From positions 792,841 through 856,840 of the forward strand of contig VYZB01000077.1 in assembly GCA_013397455.1 (NCBI GenBank): 64,000 nt of DNA. Direction: 5' to 3'. Source of the stretch: Crotophaga sulcirostris. Taxonomy: Eukaryota > Chordata > Aves > Cuculiformes > Crotophagidae. Position numbers and translations under genes: made by a program. Below are positions 11,621-24,420 of this stretch, one piece after another. How positions within the stretch are numbered: position 1 is the stretch's first letter; the number at the start of each line of letters is the position of its first letter. Below the pieces are notes generated by a model. It ran no database searches. It was not told the DNA's origin and was given only the letters and a program-made list of their open reading frames with translations.

Positions 11621-14600
11621 TATTTATTTATTTTATCACTCTTATTTTTACTTACCCATCTTTCTTACCTTTTTCTTACCAATCATTCTCTAGCTTTTAA
11701 ATTTGTATTATTATTTTTTTACAAAATTATACCTAGTAACAGCCATGTATCAGCTACTCAAGAGCTATATTTCGTCAGGGGACAGACACAGTGCATAATA
11801 CAACTTGTAACACAAGCCATTACAAGGCTGCTCCACTTCAAGAGAGTCCTGTGAAGATGTGGTGGCTGGGACTCCAACCAGTCTCTGACCAGTTGTGTCA
11901 GCAAGAGAACTAGTGGAATAGCAAACATATGTATTCCCCTTTCTCTGAACTATGGGTTTGGCAGTCTGAATCATTGCATAAGAGCTTTTATTATCTTATG
12001 CTTAACTTGCAAAGCTCTACCATGCATCCCACAACTTACCTGAAGGAAATGTGTCCTTCTTCAATTCCTTTTATTTAATCTCAGTCTTGAGTATATCAGC
12101 ACATACTTCACAGTTTAGACACAACATTTCTACATTAAAAGTAAGATTTCAAATTAATGCATTGGGAGCAAATTTCTCATTGAATCAAAATAGACAAGGG
12201 CCAATGGTCAAGTTAACATTATTGTTTCTATTCAGGTGTCAGACCTCTTACTTGGTAGGAAATACTTCAGCTGGGTATGGGATGCCCACAAGCAACTTCA
12301 TTTCATAAAAAAATGAGGAATTGCATTCAGTCACTGTACTGACATTAAAACATGTATATTGATCTGACCAGAAGGCCCCAGAAGTCCTTTGACATCTTTT
12401 ATTTGGTTTCCATTGATTCAGGAATCAGACCTCAATGAAGCAAAAGAGGGATTTTTTTTATAATTTGTTACAATAGTTTCCATCTCTGAGTAAGTTTTTT
12501 ATGTACTGCTTTGTCACTCCAGTTAAATTAGAGAATAGATTCCAGTTAAGTTAGAGAATAAATCCACACACAATTATAAGACAAAACGTGTTTCAGATTA
12601 AGGAAGGCACACAGTCTCCCCTGAAGGCCTTCACATAATTATTGTGGATTTCAATTACAAAACAATTCAAGCAACTGTAGGGATCATTTTATAAGGGAAA
12701 ATTAAAAGAGTAAGCAGCACTAGCTAGGCCAGATACAGACTAAGTTATTCGTCTTTCAACAACTTCCATGAGAGAAAAATATTTAATGAGTTAGCTCTTA
12801 GGACTATAATTAAGTCTGTGCTCATGTACTTGCAGGTTTGGATCTCAGGATCTAATCCTGCAGTTTTTCATACAAGTGTTCTCAATATAATCAGTAAAAA
12901 TACTTCCTGTTACACGAGTCTTCAGAAATGTATCTCCTAGAGAAAAAAAAGAAACGGTAGCAGCAACCAAATACTGATGACTTTGGGAATAACAACATGG
13001 AAGCGGATATTTAAGAGCTCCTGACTAAAGACTTTGAATAATATCTGATGCAAAAACGAACAATTAAGTAGGGATGAAGTTCCATTTAAAAGGGGGAATC
13101 TGCAGTCATTTCCCTGACATGATTCTAAATTGTATGGTATTTCAATTGTACCAACAGTCATTAGATTTTCTTCTGCTGTTGATGCGTTTAGAAGCAATGC
13201 AACAACCCAGTGCTAACTCAGTAAATAAGACTGGAGTTTTAATGGCAATGTAAGAATAAAAATGACAATGTTTTTATAAATTGCATGAACTTCAAACAAG
13301 CACAACTTCATGAAAATGAATGAGAAGTATTGACCATTTCTTTTAGTTTGTGTAATCTGAGGTTTAATAGTAAAGAATTGCTTAAAATTTTTATGTTGAA
13401 AAAAATATGAGAATATATGGCATCTGATTGATGCTATGTGAATGTCTGTGTCCGGAGATTGAAATACCAGAATTCTATCATGGAAAATCACTTAGCAAAG
13501 GAAAGGCAGGTTTCAGGTAATAAGCTTTTCTTACTCTTCTTCTAATGCCTGCTTAATAATACATGGTAACATTTTTGCCAAAACTGGAAAAACAGAAAGA
13601 ACAAAAGCTAAACTCTGTTCATGCCAGGTCAATGTATATGGAAGTTTTGAAGCCTACATGATGCCTTTTGTTTGACCTCCTATTTTTGACTGCAGAAAAT
13701 TACAATCACAATGGAGCCAGAATAATACCCACTGAATAGGCTGAAATGAAGGTCTCTAATGCATGTACAGAAATAGCCTGTATATATGTAAATAGCACCT
13801 ACCTACATATATAAAGTTTTATTCAGGTTTCCTTCATCAGAATTGACTTCATTAACTCCTAAAAATAGCTTTGCAAAAGCTTTCTCCTTACAGGAACATA
13901 AACAATACTATGTTCTATTATGGGAAGTGGTAGGCTGGTGTGCTTGTACAAACCTAAAAGAAACTTATGTGGCCTTTGAAATCTTTGACTCTAAAGAACC
14001 TAAAACCAACAATTAATTTATGAAATGATCATCTTAAGGAAAATAAAAAATATTGAACAGTTATTTAACCCTTAGGACACTGGAGCTCTCCAGGCTGTCA
14101 GCAAAATCAGTGCTTTAGAAAACATACGTTGACATCTACACTACCTAGTTACTCTCCAAAGGGTTACTTTAATTATTATTAAGCAAAAGTGTCAGCTTGA
14201 ATAACTGCAGCATTAACAAACAGGTTCTCCTTGGCAGCCGGGAACCCTTATACTTCATGCCAAGATGACATCTGCCATTTATAATTGCTGGAAAAAGACA
14301 AAGAACCTCTACTGCAGCGCTGTAAACGCATGTCTTTTATCTTTTTCTCTGATATCCTGCACTTGGAGCTTCAGAGCTATTTACTTTTAATATATACAGA
14401 AAGAATCAAGTCTAGAAATGACAAAGATAGACCTTGGCAAGGTGAGAGTGACATTTGGTACTTGCCCTTTTTGCTACCATTTGCTACATTTTTAGGCACA
14501 AAAACCTCTCAGGATGGAAACTCTCAGTAGATAATGGTATCTTCCAGCCAACAAAATGGCCCAATGAATACTGCCTTAGTATATTGGCAATATAGCCATG

Positions 14601-17059
14601 ATCTAACAAGCTCTGACAACACATGCAATAGTGTCCTGTTTTCAATTTGATTTCTGTCTATCAGAAATAACTCACAAAAATAAATAATGTGCCCTCAAGT
14701 CATTCTAGCAAATGAAAATGGAAAGATACCTGAAGTTCTCCATTAAGATAAGTGCTGTGTCTACAGGAAGTGGTAGGAAAGGAAACCTCTCTTTTAAAAT
14801 GCCTTGCATATAAATGTCTTTGTTCACACCACCTTTGGAGGCCTCTGCAGTACAGGTGAGAGCTCACTCAAGGACAAATCAGAGAAGCCTCAGCTGCCCC
14901 CTTTCACACTCGTATCTGCCATTTGGTATGAGCACAGTTAAAAGTGTGCAGCCCTGTGCATATTGCCTCTATGTTTCCCCCCTGTTCTCAGTTTGTATCT
15001 GCCTTGGGTGGAAGAGGACCCAAAAGAACGGTTCTGCCAGGTTTTTTTTGGCCATGCAGAGACTTTCCTGCAGCTGCTCTATCACTCAAAGGTAGCAAGT
15101 ATATTCTGAAGGATCACAGTGGAGCACTTACCCTGGTTCCCTGTATGCTGCAGAAGTATATGATAAACTCATGCTACTTGTCCTGAAGTGTTAGGACTAG
15201 ACTAGAACAAACCAGCATCTGTTACAAATCCATACATAACACATATTTCCATGTACCTTTGCTTAATAACTGTCTATAAAATATATAATTTCATCCTGGA
15301 CTTCTCTGTAGTTGCTTGGCTGAAGTTCTCTCGACATTCTTCTCTGCTCTATTGTGTAAAGTTTCTTTGCAATTAAAAACCCTCCCATGTTTTACTCAGG
15401 AGCTCAGTGTTACCCCACGCGGCATGACAGCGTCTGAAGGTCTAATCCATTACACAAAGGATATGGTAGTTTGTGCATTACTTCCATAAAGATAAAAGCA
15501 CTGCCTGTTGGACTCTTAACACTTTGAAGGACTGTTACAAAAGTGGTTTTCACAACTATTTTGATGTCTTCTTCAGTAGGGGTTTTTCTGCACCAAGAAA
15601 AATGGAAGTATGAATGAGCCAGCTCAGTATTGACTGTCACTATGTGTTATTATGTTCCCACCTGCCTGAAACAGATGGGCTGCAGGAAGAACTGGTGATG
15701 AGTTTAGATTCTGGGTACACTCTGAGTAGGGGATTGCTCCCAACAGAGGTTTAGGTTTGGGGCTGTGTCCGCCCGAGACATAAAAAGTGACCACAGAGGT
15801 GGCTGCACCTGTTTTGCTTTTATTCCGTTCAGTGGTTGCTTTTAAGAGAAAGTGTACAGGCTGATTTGCAAAAAGCAGGGGTAATCATGCTTTCCATGAC
15901 TGCAGTTTTGTTTTGGAATCACTATAAAAAGTAGTCCCACACTGACAACTTCTCCAGGGTTTTTATTTTAATTATAAGATCTGAGACCTGCTGAACTTTC
16001 CTGTAGCTTCCACATAGATGATAATTCATTTCTATTCCTATTCGGTCTCTTAACAGCACTGGATGTGTGAGTGTGAGGGGGAGATGTACAGTTGCTGGAA
16101 GCTTGTACACAGCCTGAATTCTCATAAAATAATAACAACAAATGAAAAATGCAATAAAAGACATGACATGGCTTTTACTAGCTAAATCTAATTTATAATC
16201 CAAAAGCTTCCTTTAATATAAAAACTCATCACAGTGAAGACATGGTTATAAAGCTAATAGCAAATGCAATGAAAGGAGAGAAAATCTAGAGACATATTGT
16301 TCAGATCGCGCCAGTCATTTATCCTCCCCATAGAACTGTAGTGCAGAATGAAATTAATATTTGCCTTAGTTTTGCTCATGTTGTGGAAAATTAAAATAAA
16401 GGAAGATATAAAAGGTGGATTTTTGGCTTATTTTTGGTGGAAGATTTTGTAGTGTTAGCAAGAGGAGGGATTCAGCTTGGTATGAGCTCACAGCCTTCAT
16501 AACTGCCATAGCTACAAAGTCAGGAGACAGGTCTTGAGAAAAACATAAGTGCCTTGAACAGGATTTAGACGCATTTCAATTATCAAAATCCAAAATGGCA
16601 ATGCAAAAATTTCCACTTCATGGGCTTTGCAGAAACTGTACTTGCTAGGCACTCTCCCTTCTTGCACATATCCAGTGTTCCGTCTTACTGCACAACCCCT
16701 GCAGTGGCGCAGACACAAGGTGACGTACAGAAACAATATACACCAGCTTCCCCCAGCTTCCCTGAAGGTATCACTCAGCTCTGACAGTATTTTCTCCTGT
16801 AAAAAGTGCTCATACCCACGCCTCCTGCTCCACAGAGCTACCTGCCTCTGGGATGTGGTGCTCTTTGCTTTTTCTGAAGAGGATACAAGACTTAGGTCTC
16901 TGACTCCATGGCTGTTGACTAGGCTGGGATACAATTTGAAGACAACTTCTAAAATTGTAGTTGTGTAGTCTGCTCAGTGGACTAAAATGGGTACCCAGCC
17001 TCCTTAAAATGGACAGGCACATCATCTATTATGGAGGCGATCTCCTTGGAAAATTCCAG
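11621..17059. other. Non-coding stretch, no gene seen
   Basis: More than 5 kb of AT-rich DNA without a recognisable gene or confident repeat. Open frames at 14814-15095, 16512-16934 (minus) and 16627-16968 (plus) overlap each other or have no domain-like content. The antisense pair around 16.5-17.0 kb cancels itself as coding evidence. Confidence 0.55.
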
Positions 17060-17152
17060 AGGTTTTGGAGCCCATGGGTCATCATTAGAAATTCTGCAAT
17101 TGTTCAGTGCCTCAGTTTCTCACCAGTGTGAAATGGTCAGGTATATTTCTCT
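17060..17152 (+). repeat. Possible MIR-type SINE remnant
   Basis: The run 'ttcagtgcctcagtttctca', followed by 'ccagtgtgaaatggtcagg', resembles the MIR/CORE-SINE core segment (usually tctgtgcctcagtttcctca, then tctgtaaaatgggg). About 50 bases align by eye and the flanks do not. A MIR-like element is plausible in a bird genome at low copy number, but the match is short. Confidence 0.4.
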
Positions 17153-17280
17153 TCTACTTTTTGTTTGCTTTATCTGTTTTGTGCCATATGGTAAGACTTT
17201 TATTCAGAGGAGTGCATTGTGGTACTTACTCACTGACTCCACAGAAACTAGTCATGAACACTTGTCATCAGTGTAACACA

Positions 17281-17376
17281 GTTGGTGTTGGTGTTAGTGT
17301 TAGTGTTGGGTTATAGGTTGGACTCAAGGATCTCAAAGGTCCTTTCCAACGTTGTAATACTGTGATACTGTGATAC
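17281..17376 (+). mobile_element. CR1 LINE 3' tail with hexamer-like 5' stutter
   Basis: A sense-strand CR1 3' end: 'gttataggttggactcaagg', then 'atctcaaaggtcctttccaa', ending in 'tactgtgatactgtgatac', two or more copies of the 8-base terminal repeat. Its left part is a run of GTTGGT/GTTAGT units, longer than in the related copy at 19487, so local slippage may have expanded it. The copy is under 100 bases and has no coding content. Confidence 0.9.
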
Positions 17377-19486
17377 AGGGTTACCTACAGTTTATGAGCT
17401 CTCTAAGGTCAGGGACAGTCTGTTCTTATGCGTTTTAACAGTATTAAACAAAATAAAGACCTAATTTTCATAAATTCATTTCCTATGATCAAAGCGTTAA
17501 CAAATCCTTCAACTGTTTTTACTCCAGGCACTCTTTTTCTGTCTATGCACGTGACCAGCCCTCAACTATCACTTTCTATAGGATCATTTTAACAATTTAG
17601 TATGGTGGATCATATTGACAGAGCAGCTCTGTGGAGATGCAGATACCCAGTTGACTGGATGCACTCTAACATAGGCATTTAAAACTGGAGATCCAGTCAA
17701 ATTTATGTGTCAGCAACATTTAGGCCTTCTGCCTAATCACTGCATAGTTGCAGCTTTTATACAGTTGCCAAATCACCATGTGGTTGCTGGTTTTATACTG
17801 CCAGCTTGTGCAGCTCAGAGCTGTCTTCATTGACTTCAGCAGGCACAAAGGTGCTATGGATTGCAGTGTGAATTCCTTCTCAGTCAGGAATTCACGAGAA
17901 ATATTGATACTGGATAGTAAATACCTCAGTCTACAATTCTCCTTCACAGTCACAGCTTTAGTGTACTGACTTCCCTGGAAGTGAAATGTAAATTTTGGAA
18001 AACTTCCCAAAAGCAACATACTTTCCTTTCCTTTCCTTAAGTTGGTCCAAAGCAGACATGATCACTTTGTATTAAATTATGATCCTCTCAAGTGAAGGCT
18101 GAATGAGAATTAAACAAAAGCCCTAGCCCTAAGCTAGTGCATATGTGAGCTCTAGGCAAATGAAAAGAAGCATTACAAAGCAGAGAGGAATATCTGGACT
18201 CAGAGGTAAACATCAGTCTATCATTTTTGCTTTGGCTTCAGAATGACCACTATGAACCATGAGATCCTACTCCCCAACTGCTTCTGCTAGTCTCATGTCA
18301 TAAACATTCTAAGCTGATGGAAGCAGATGTTCCTTTTTACACTGAGGTCACATATAGTTTCCCATACAGTTTGTGTCTGCAAAGAAAAATAATCTGATTT
18401 ATTACATAAACAGAATTGCATTTTATTACTGTGTTTTCCTGTCACATAACCAGAGCTCAGGTACATACAAAGTTGAAAGTTGTCTGTCTAAGGCATATTT
18501 GGGAATGAGAACAGGCTGTAAATATGACCTCATGACACCAGCTAAGCTTATGGAAGTCCCTATGGAATGGGGAAGTAGCAATGAATTTCAGGAAAGAGCA
18601 TTACAATGTGGGGTTGCAGAAAGATAACCTAAACAAGAGAGAACACTGTATTTTAAAGCCATTGACTGTCCTTTTTCTTGGTAAGTTAGCCACGATAATC
18701 TCCAACAAAAAGTGCCCTGAATAACAAATGTGAAAAATTGGATGGTACACGGAGTATATGTAATAGGGAGGGGGTGGAGATGCAATTACTGATAACTACT
18801 CTGAGACTGTACAGAATGCAGAGCGTAGGCTATTTGGGCACTTTGCCATGGTTCTGAGTTAGCACTAAAGTTTTGCTAGTAAACCATGACAACCACTGTT
18901 TTTATTAGGTTTAGCAATGGAAATGGATCAGCTTACCACATAGCATTAGGATGTAGAGGACTTGAAAATCTGGGATGCTGTTGCAGCCTGAGGGTGGGAT
19001 GAAATGGCTGGCACAAAGAACTAGTGCTACAGGAAAGGAGGCTGTAACACCCTCAGAGGATTTTTAACACACTGGTCAAGTTGCATGAGTGAGTAACTCT
19101 CATTTGGTCCCACCTCAGTCTCCATCCCTGCAACATCTGCAATATTTGCAACTCCCTGCTGGCGGCACAGCCGAAGCACCTCCCTTCTCCTGGGGGCATC
19201 TGCACGCAAGCAGAACTAATTGGCCCAACTGCAGCTGGCCCAGGGGACCAGGCTGGGGATGAAGGGGTCTACACCCCCACCAGGACGCCTCCCTGTTGCA
19301 TGGGGAGTCCATGTTAAGAGGCACCAGAACTGACAGTGCTCCTCTAACTTGCTCTCTGGTGCATGATCCCATGAAGCTGGGAGGCCCTGTCTTGTAACCC
19401 AATATGCATGCATATCCACCTTAGGTTTTCTGCATTTCCTCTTCACTCAGCTATCCCAAGGGAACTCAGGCAGGTTAATCCAGGAT
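17377..19486. other. Non-coding stretch, no gene seen
   Basis: Unique-looking sequence. It contains a CTTTC pentamer repeat at 18021-18038. A GC-richer patch near 19110-19350 carries overlapping minus-strand frames of up to 95 codons with no recognisable domain. Confidence 0.55.
18021..18038 (+). repeat. (CTTTC)n microsatellite
   Basis: Three full CTTTC units and a partial fourth in perfect tandem, surrounded by non-repetitive DNA. Confidence 0.8.
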
Positions 19487-19680
19487 AAAGCGCTGCAATA
19501 CGCTGCCCAGGGAGGTGGTGGAGTCGCCAACCCTGGAGGTGTTTAAAAGGAGATTGAATGAGGTACTCAGTGCCATGGTTTAGATGATGAGTTGGTGTTA
19601 GTGTTGGGTTACAGGTTGGACTCGATGATCTCAGAGGTCCTTTCCAACCTTGTAGTACTGTGATACTATGATACTGTGAT
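19487..19680 (+). mobile_element. CR1 LINE 3' end (about 190 bp)
   Basis: A sense-strand CR1 fragment with a little more of the 3' end than its neighbours. It begins in the terminal ORF2 region ('gctgcccagggaggtggtgg', then 'agtcgccaaccctggaggtg' and 'tttaaaaggagattgaatga'). It continues through 'actcagtgccatggtttaga' and 'ttggtgttagtgttgggtta' to 'gaggtcctttccaacc'. It ends in 'tactgtgatactatgatact', the short terminal repeat. It shares its diagnostic bases with the copies at 10108 and 17281. The ORF2 end is too short to test for function and is certainly non-functional alone. Confidence 0.92.
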
Positions 19681-22600
19681 TGCTGGAAAACTGACAGCAC
19701 TTGCAGGGTTTCCAGCCTGCCTGGAATAGGGAACCCAAACAATTTTCACCTTTTACTTGTTGGATATGCATGGGTTATTGCTTTCTATGGAGAAAGTTGG
19801 ATTCTCAGAAGAAAAACTATTGACATTAAGTCGCACAGTTAAATATTTCCCACTGAAGTGCATTTGATTTAGAAAGTACAGTAACCTGTCTCATTTGAAA
19901 TACTAAGCTATATAGTTAGGGAAGCTTAATTAGCATATATCCAGCTGACTCCTGTACAGGAACAGACCCTTTTCAATTGGCAAGTGCCAGTCGGGGTAAA
20001 ATTCACTAATTGAATGTTCTAATTAGAAGTTGAAAAAAAAAATTAGCCACCACAAGCAAACTAATGACCAGGCAATATGCTGTTTTGGGAGAGAGTAAGC
20101 AAAAATGTGAATTTTTGTAAGCAATACAGAATTCTAAAAAGTTTCTGAAAAGCAGGAGTCAGCGGCTCACCCGGGACAAAAGATAAAATATTCCTCCCAG
20201 TCACTCTTTTCCAAAAAACCTGGTAATTCTTTGAAAGCTCTAAAGTCAACCTATCCTTGCAGCAGGGGATAGCTAAGTACTCTCCAGCTCCATTTCTGAA
20301 TATGATAGTGCTTCCCAAGGGAAATACTGTGAATCTGTATTTCTGCAATTCCGCAGACAGAGAATAGCTAGATAAACTGATCTAACACCTTGCTATCACA
20401 AAAGCAGAGTCCCAGTGCACTTTTTTTCCTAACTCTTCTGCTCCTGATTGCAAGCTTCTGCTGTTTCTTTTCACAAGGCCTGGTGCTCACTTGACCTCAC
20501 TGTAAACTGATTTCATTCATTTTTTTGGAGGAAACTAGAATAGTGGGGCAAAAGAATATTAACAGTTTTCTTCTGGGTAGTTGAATTGCCTCTTCATAAG
20601 GTTTGATTAGTGATAAAATAGAAAAAGCAGGACTGTGTGGCCAGGAGCATGGATAGGAAGAGGAGGGGAAGAGCATCAGAGAAATAATATTGCTTCTTTC
20701 AGCAGCAACCAGCCATCAGACCAGATGGCCATCAGGCCCCTAGCTACACATTCAGTGCCCCTTCAGCCTACAGCTCTGTTCCTGCAGCAGGACTGAAAAC
20801 CTGCAGCAATTACTGATTTGAAGTATTCCCACTGACCAGGGGACCATTAACTACCTCTAATTGCTGGTAGAAGTTCAAGTGTCAGTAATTCCAGAGCAGA
20901 AGACCGAGAACAGATCTCTGAAATAGTAGCTGCAGATGGCTTCACGACCCTACCCTGGTGGGGGGTGAACCACTGCTAAATCAGGTGGTCACGCGTGTGC
21001 ATGCCAAAAGAGGTTTGTGTTTAAGTTTGGGGAAACACGCTGTGTATTGTGCCCTCAGGCACGCATGTCTTCAAGGCACAGAGGCAAAGTCAGCTCTGGC
21101 ATTCAGCACTCTCAGTACAGCCACTTTTTATTTCATTACTTGCTTGAAATAAGCAATTTGCAGCCAAGCTATGCACACAGTGATAAAGCCTTGCAAAAAT
21201 AACTTGAAGCACAGCTGATTCATTCAGTTACTTTACGGGGCCAGGGAAACTGCCTGAGTCAAGTCCAGGGTTTATGCCACAGAAGCATTCAAAGGACAGA
21301 GCTTTGGAAGAGCCTGCCATGGAGAGGAATAATTTCTCTCATCTACTTGCCTGCAGGCAGAGAAGCAAAATGCACAGACTTCAGTTATTTCTAAGGACTG
21401 TTGCACTTTCTATCAGCATGTCAGTTACATGCATTGATCTGTGCACACTGTGAGGTGTTCAGGGTGGAGTACTCGTAATCAGCTTCTTGTCAAAATCTGC
21501 ACTGAGATTACTGAGTGCACTGCATAGATATGCCTCATTCAGGTGGTTCCTTATATTATAAAGGGATACACCTTACCATCTCAGATTATGAAAAGAACAG
21601 ATATCCAAACTGAAGAAATAACTCCACTGCTTTTCATTTCATAGTTTAATTTGGAAGGTGCAAGTTAATTCTAACTAATTAACTAATTCTGGACTACAAA
21701 GATCTAATAAAGGTGTTATATAATTTCCATTGGAAAGCATAATTCCTATTAACAAATACATTGACAATGAGGAAATCAAGTCCTGTAACCACAACGAAGT
21801 AACAATACTTAGATCATAATTAATTGTTTAAGGGTTTAGGTAAAATCTTAGTGTCATTAAGAATATAGTTTCAACCCAGAAAGGCAATTCCACTTGTTCA
21901 ACTTGGAGCCAAACACAAAACGCAGCAAACTAAATGTATTTTTAGGACTAGATAATTCCAGCAACAACTTCACATAATGAAGATACAAAAAAAGGGCTGC
22001 CACTCAGCAAAGTTTCACCAGATCCATGAATGCTTTGCATTTGACATTAAGTAAGGTCAGATGCATTCTGAAATGTAACATCTTTTCCTCCTAGGACAGA
22101 CAAGTAAGTGTAATAGTGTAATAGTGCATACTTCTCTTAATCAGGATGTGCATAATCAGGATGGTGCCTTATTAGGATATGTCCCAGAGAACCTGTTTAG
22201 CTTAATGATAGTGAATGGTAATGACAACTGCTTAGCTGGGATAGTATTAGCAAAAATTTCACTTAATGGGATACATGCAGATTGTGTCAAGGGGTTAAGT
22301 GGTGTTTAACTAAGTGTGAATTTCTAAGCCCATGTCCCTTGATAAAGAAATTGTGGAATAATAATTAAAAGAAGAAACTGAAATGAACTGTAATAAGTAA
22401 AATTTGTAGCCTCGTGTTTATAGACAGCACTAGAGTACTATGTACACGAAAAAAAATACTTCAGAAATATAACATTATTTTTCCTTCCTGAACAGATTGC
22501 TATTTTTCAACAGTTTTCTTTACTTGAAGTAATTGGTAGAGAATTTTGCAAAATAACTTCAGATTAGCTGAGGCTACAGTTCATTGCAAGGGTTAGCTCT

Positions 22601-24299
22601 TCTACCCGTGAATGGCTTTACCTGGCTAGAGAGACCACATGATAGACAGCTGGTCTTTGGCTAGATGGCCATAATTTAGAATTGCTTCCACAATGAGAAA
22701 AGCCATTATATAAAAGCCAATATATGAATTTCATTATCTGATGATGCTCTCCAATATTGGCTTAAGACTTAAAGTTCAGTGAGTGTTTGTCAGTAAATCC
22801 ATTTGCCAAGAACTTTCATGATGAGAAATAAGCAAAGCTGCACTGGCAGGCAAGAGGCATTTTTTTTTTACACTTCAGTAGCATTTCACAGAAAACTGTT
22901 TCTAATATTAACTCAGGGGTCGCTGCTGCCTCATGACTGAGGTAACAGTCAGGTTCCACACCAGGGAGAGTAGATCTAGCACGTGTCTTCTCCCTCCCCT
23001 CATCCCCTGCAGGCAGCCACCCACAGGAGGAGGTCCTGTAGCTGCTTCCAGTGCCATCACATGTGGGTGCAAGATATTGGTCCTGATATAAGGCTGGTCC
23101 TGAGTGTGTCCCTAAACCAAGCCACCCACTGAATGGGGAGAAAGTCAGAAACAAACTGTGACTACTGCCTCTGGGGTAGTGTTCCAATGCCCTGCCTCAT
23201 GAACAGGGCTCTCGGGGAAGCTGCAACTGAGCCCTTTGTCCTAGCTAATACAATATTGTATGACTTGGCATCCTTCAGATTTCTTGTATGGTTGCTTCAA
23301 AACACGGTTGATAGTTGTTCTCATTAATGACAATTTAGTGTACTAGTTCTACTCTGACATGCCTTGCCTTGGTATTTTGGAAGAAGTTGGCATTTAAGAT
23401 TAGCTGCCAAGTTGAAGACTAAAGATTCCCCAGCAAACTATCCAAACTAATATTAGTGGGCTCTGTGAGGAATAGCTTGCAAAGTATGTGGTCTAAATAT
23501 TTCTTAGCTGAAGTTAGCTGTTAGCCTGCATGACTGCTCCCATCCGCTTCAGAAGTACTTCCACGTCATACAATTAGGTACATAGTATAATACATAATCA
23601 ATTTACACAGGTTAAAACATTTTTTAAGACTAAATTCCGTATCTGCCACGGTTTTTACTACCATTGCTGCAGTGTTCAAGGACAAACACCCGTGAGCATC
23701 ACAGGGACCCACAACAGGGGCTAAGCTATAGTCAGGAATTTATCATGAGACATGCTTCCTCTCCTTAACTGAATGATTGAATGACTAAACATATCTATGT
23801 AATACCAAGGTTTGGACAAACTACCTTTTAAACACCAACATAAATATATATTTTGTGGTTTGGGTTTTTTTTAATTGTTTGAGCATCCATTGACAAAGAA
23901 GGACTTCTTGTAAAAAGTAAATAAAGAGATTGTTAATGCTACTGAAGAAAACATGAGGTTTGCCTTTTTTAGGGTTTTTCTGAAAGAATCTTCATAATGA
24001 GAGTTTTCTATTTCTATATGCCCTAGTTCTCATCATTAGCAAAATATATTGTAATGTTATTTACTGATAGAGAATACAAGGACATTAACTTGGATGGGTC
24101 CAAAAACACACAGTCTTTATTATAAAAATCATATGCTCTGATGAATTTGTAGGTTTATGTAAACGTAAAATAAAGCATTGGCTGTTGTGCATCATTCCTA
24201 TTTTTTACAGTTGAATGGATGAAAATACGTGGATAAGGTAAAACTGTTTCATTCCAAATCCATGAAAGTGCAGTTATTTCATGTGGACTTCTTGATTCT
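19681..24299. other. Non-coding stretch, no gene seen
   Basis: Unique-looking AT-rich DNA. At 22130-22160 a short direct repeat ('aatcaggatg' twice, 15 bases apart) starts a 61-codon frame of unclear origin. A 123-codon minus-strand frame at 22816-23187 has no recognisable domain. Nothing here is supported as a gene. Confidence 0.5.
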
Positions 24300-24420
24300 A
24301 TCAAAATATAATCAAATTATATATATTTATAAATTATACACTAATTTAAAAATATATCAAATTATAGCAATATATAAATGAAAACATTTTGATAATGATA
24401 TATCACCAGTATTACACTGT
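24300..24420. repeat. AT-rich low-complexity patch
   Basis: About 120 bases almost free of G and C ('atataatcaaattatatata', 'aaaaatatatcaaattatag'). It has no regular repeat unit. Such patches are common in vertebrate introns and intergenic DNA. Confidence 0.6.

Noticed and set aside
22124..22309. 61-codon frame with internal direct repeat
   Set aside because: No recognisable protein. The repeat is only 10 bases, and no family could be assigned.
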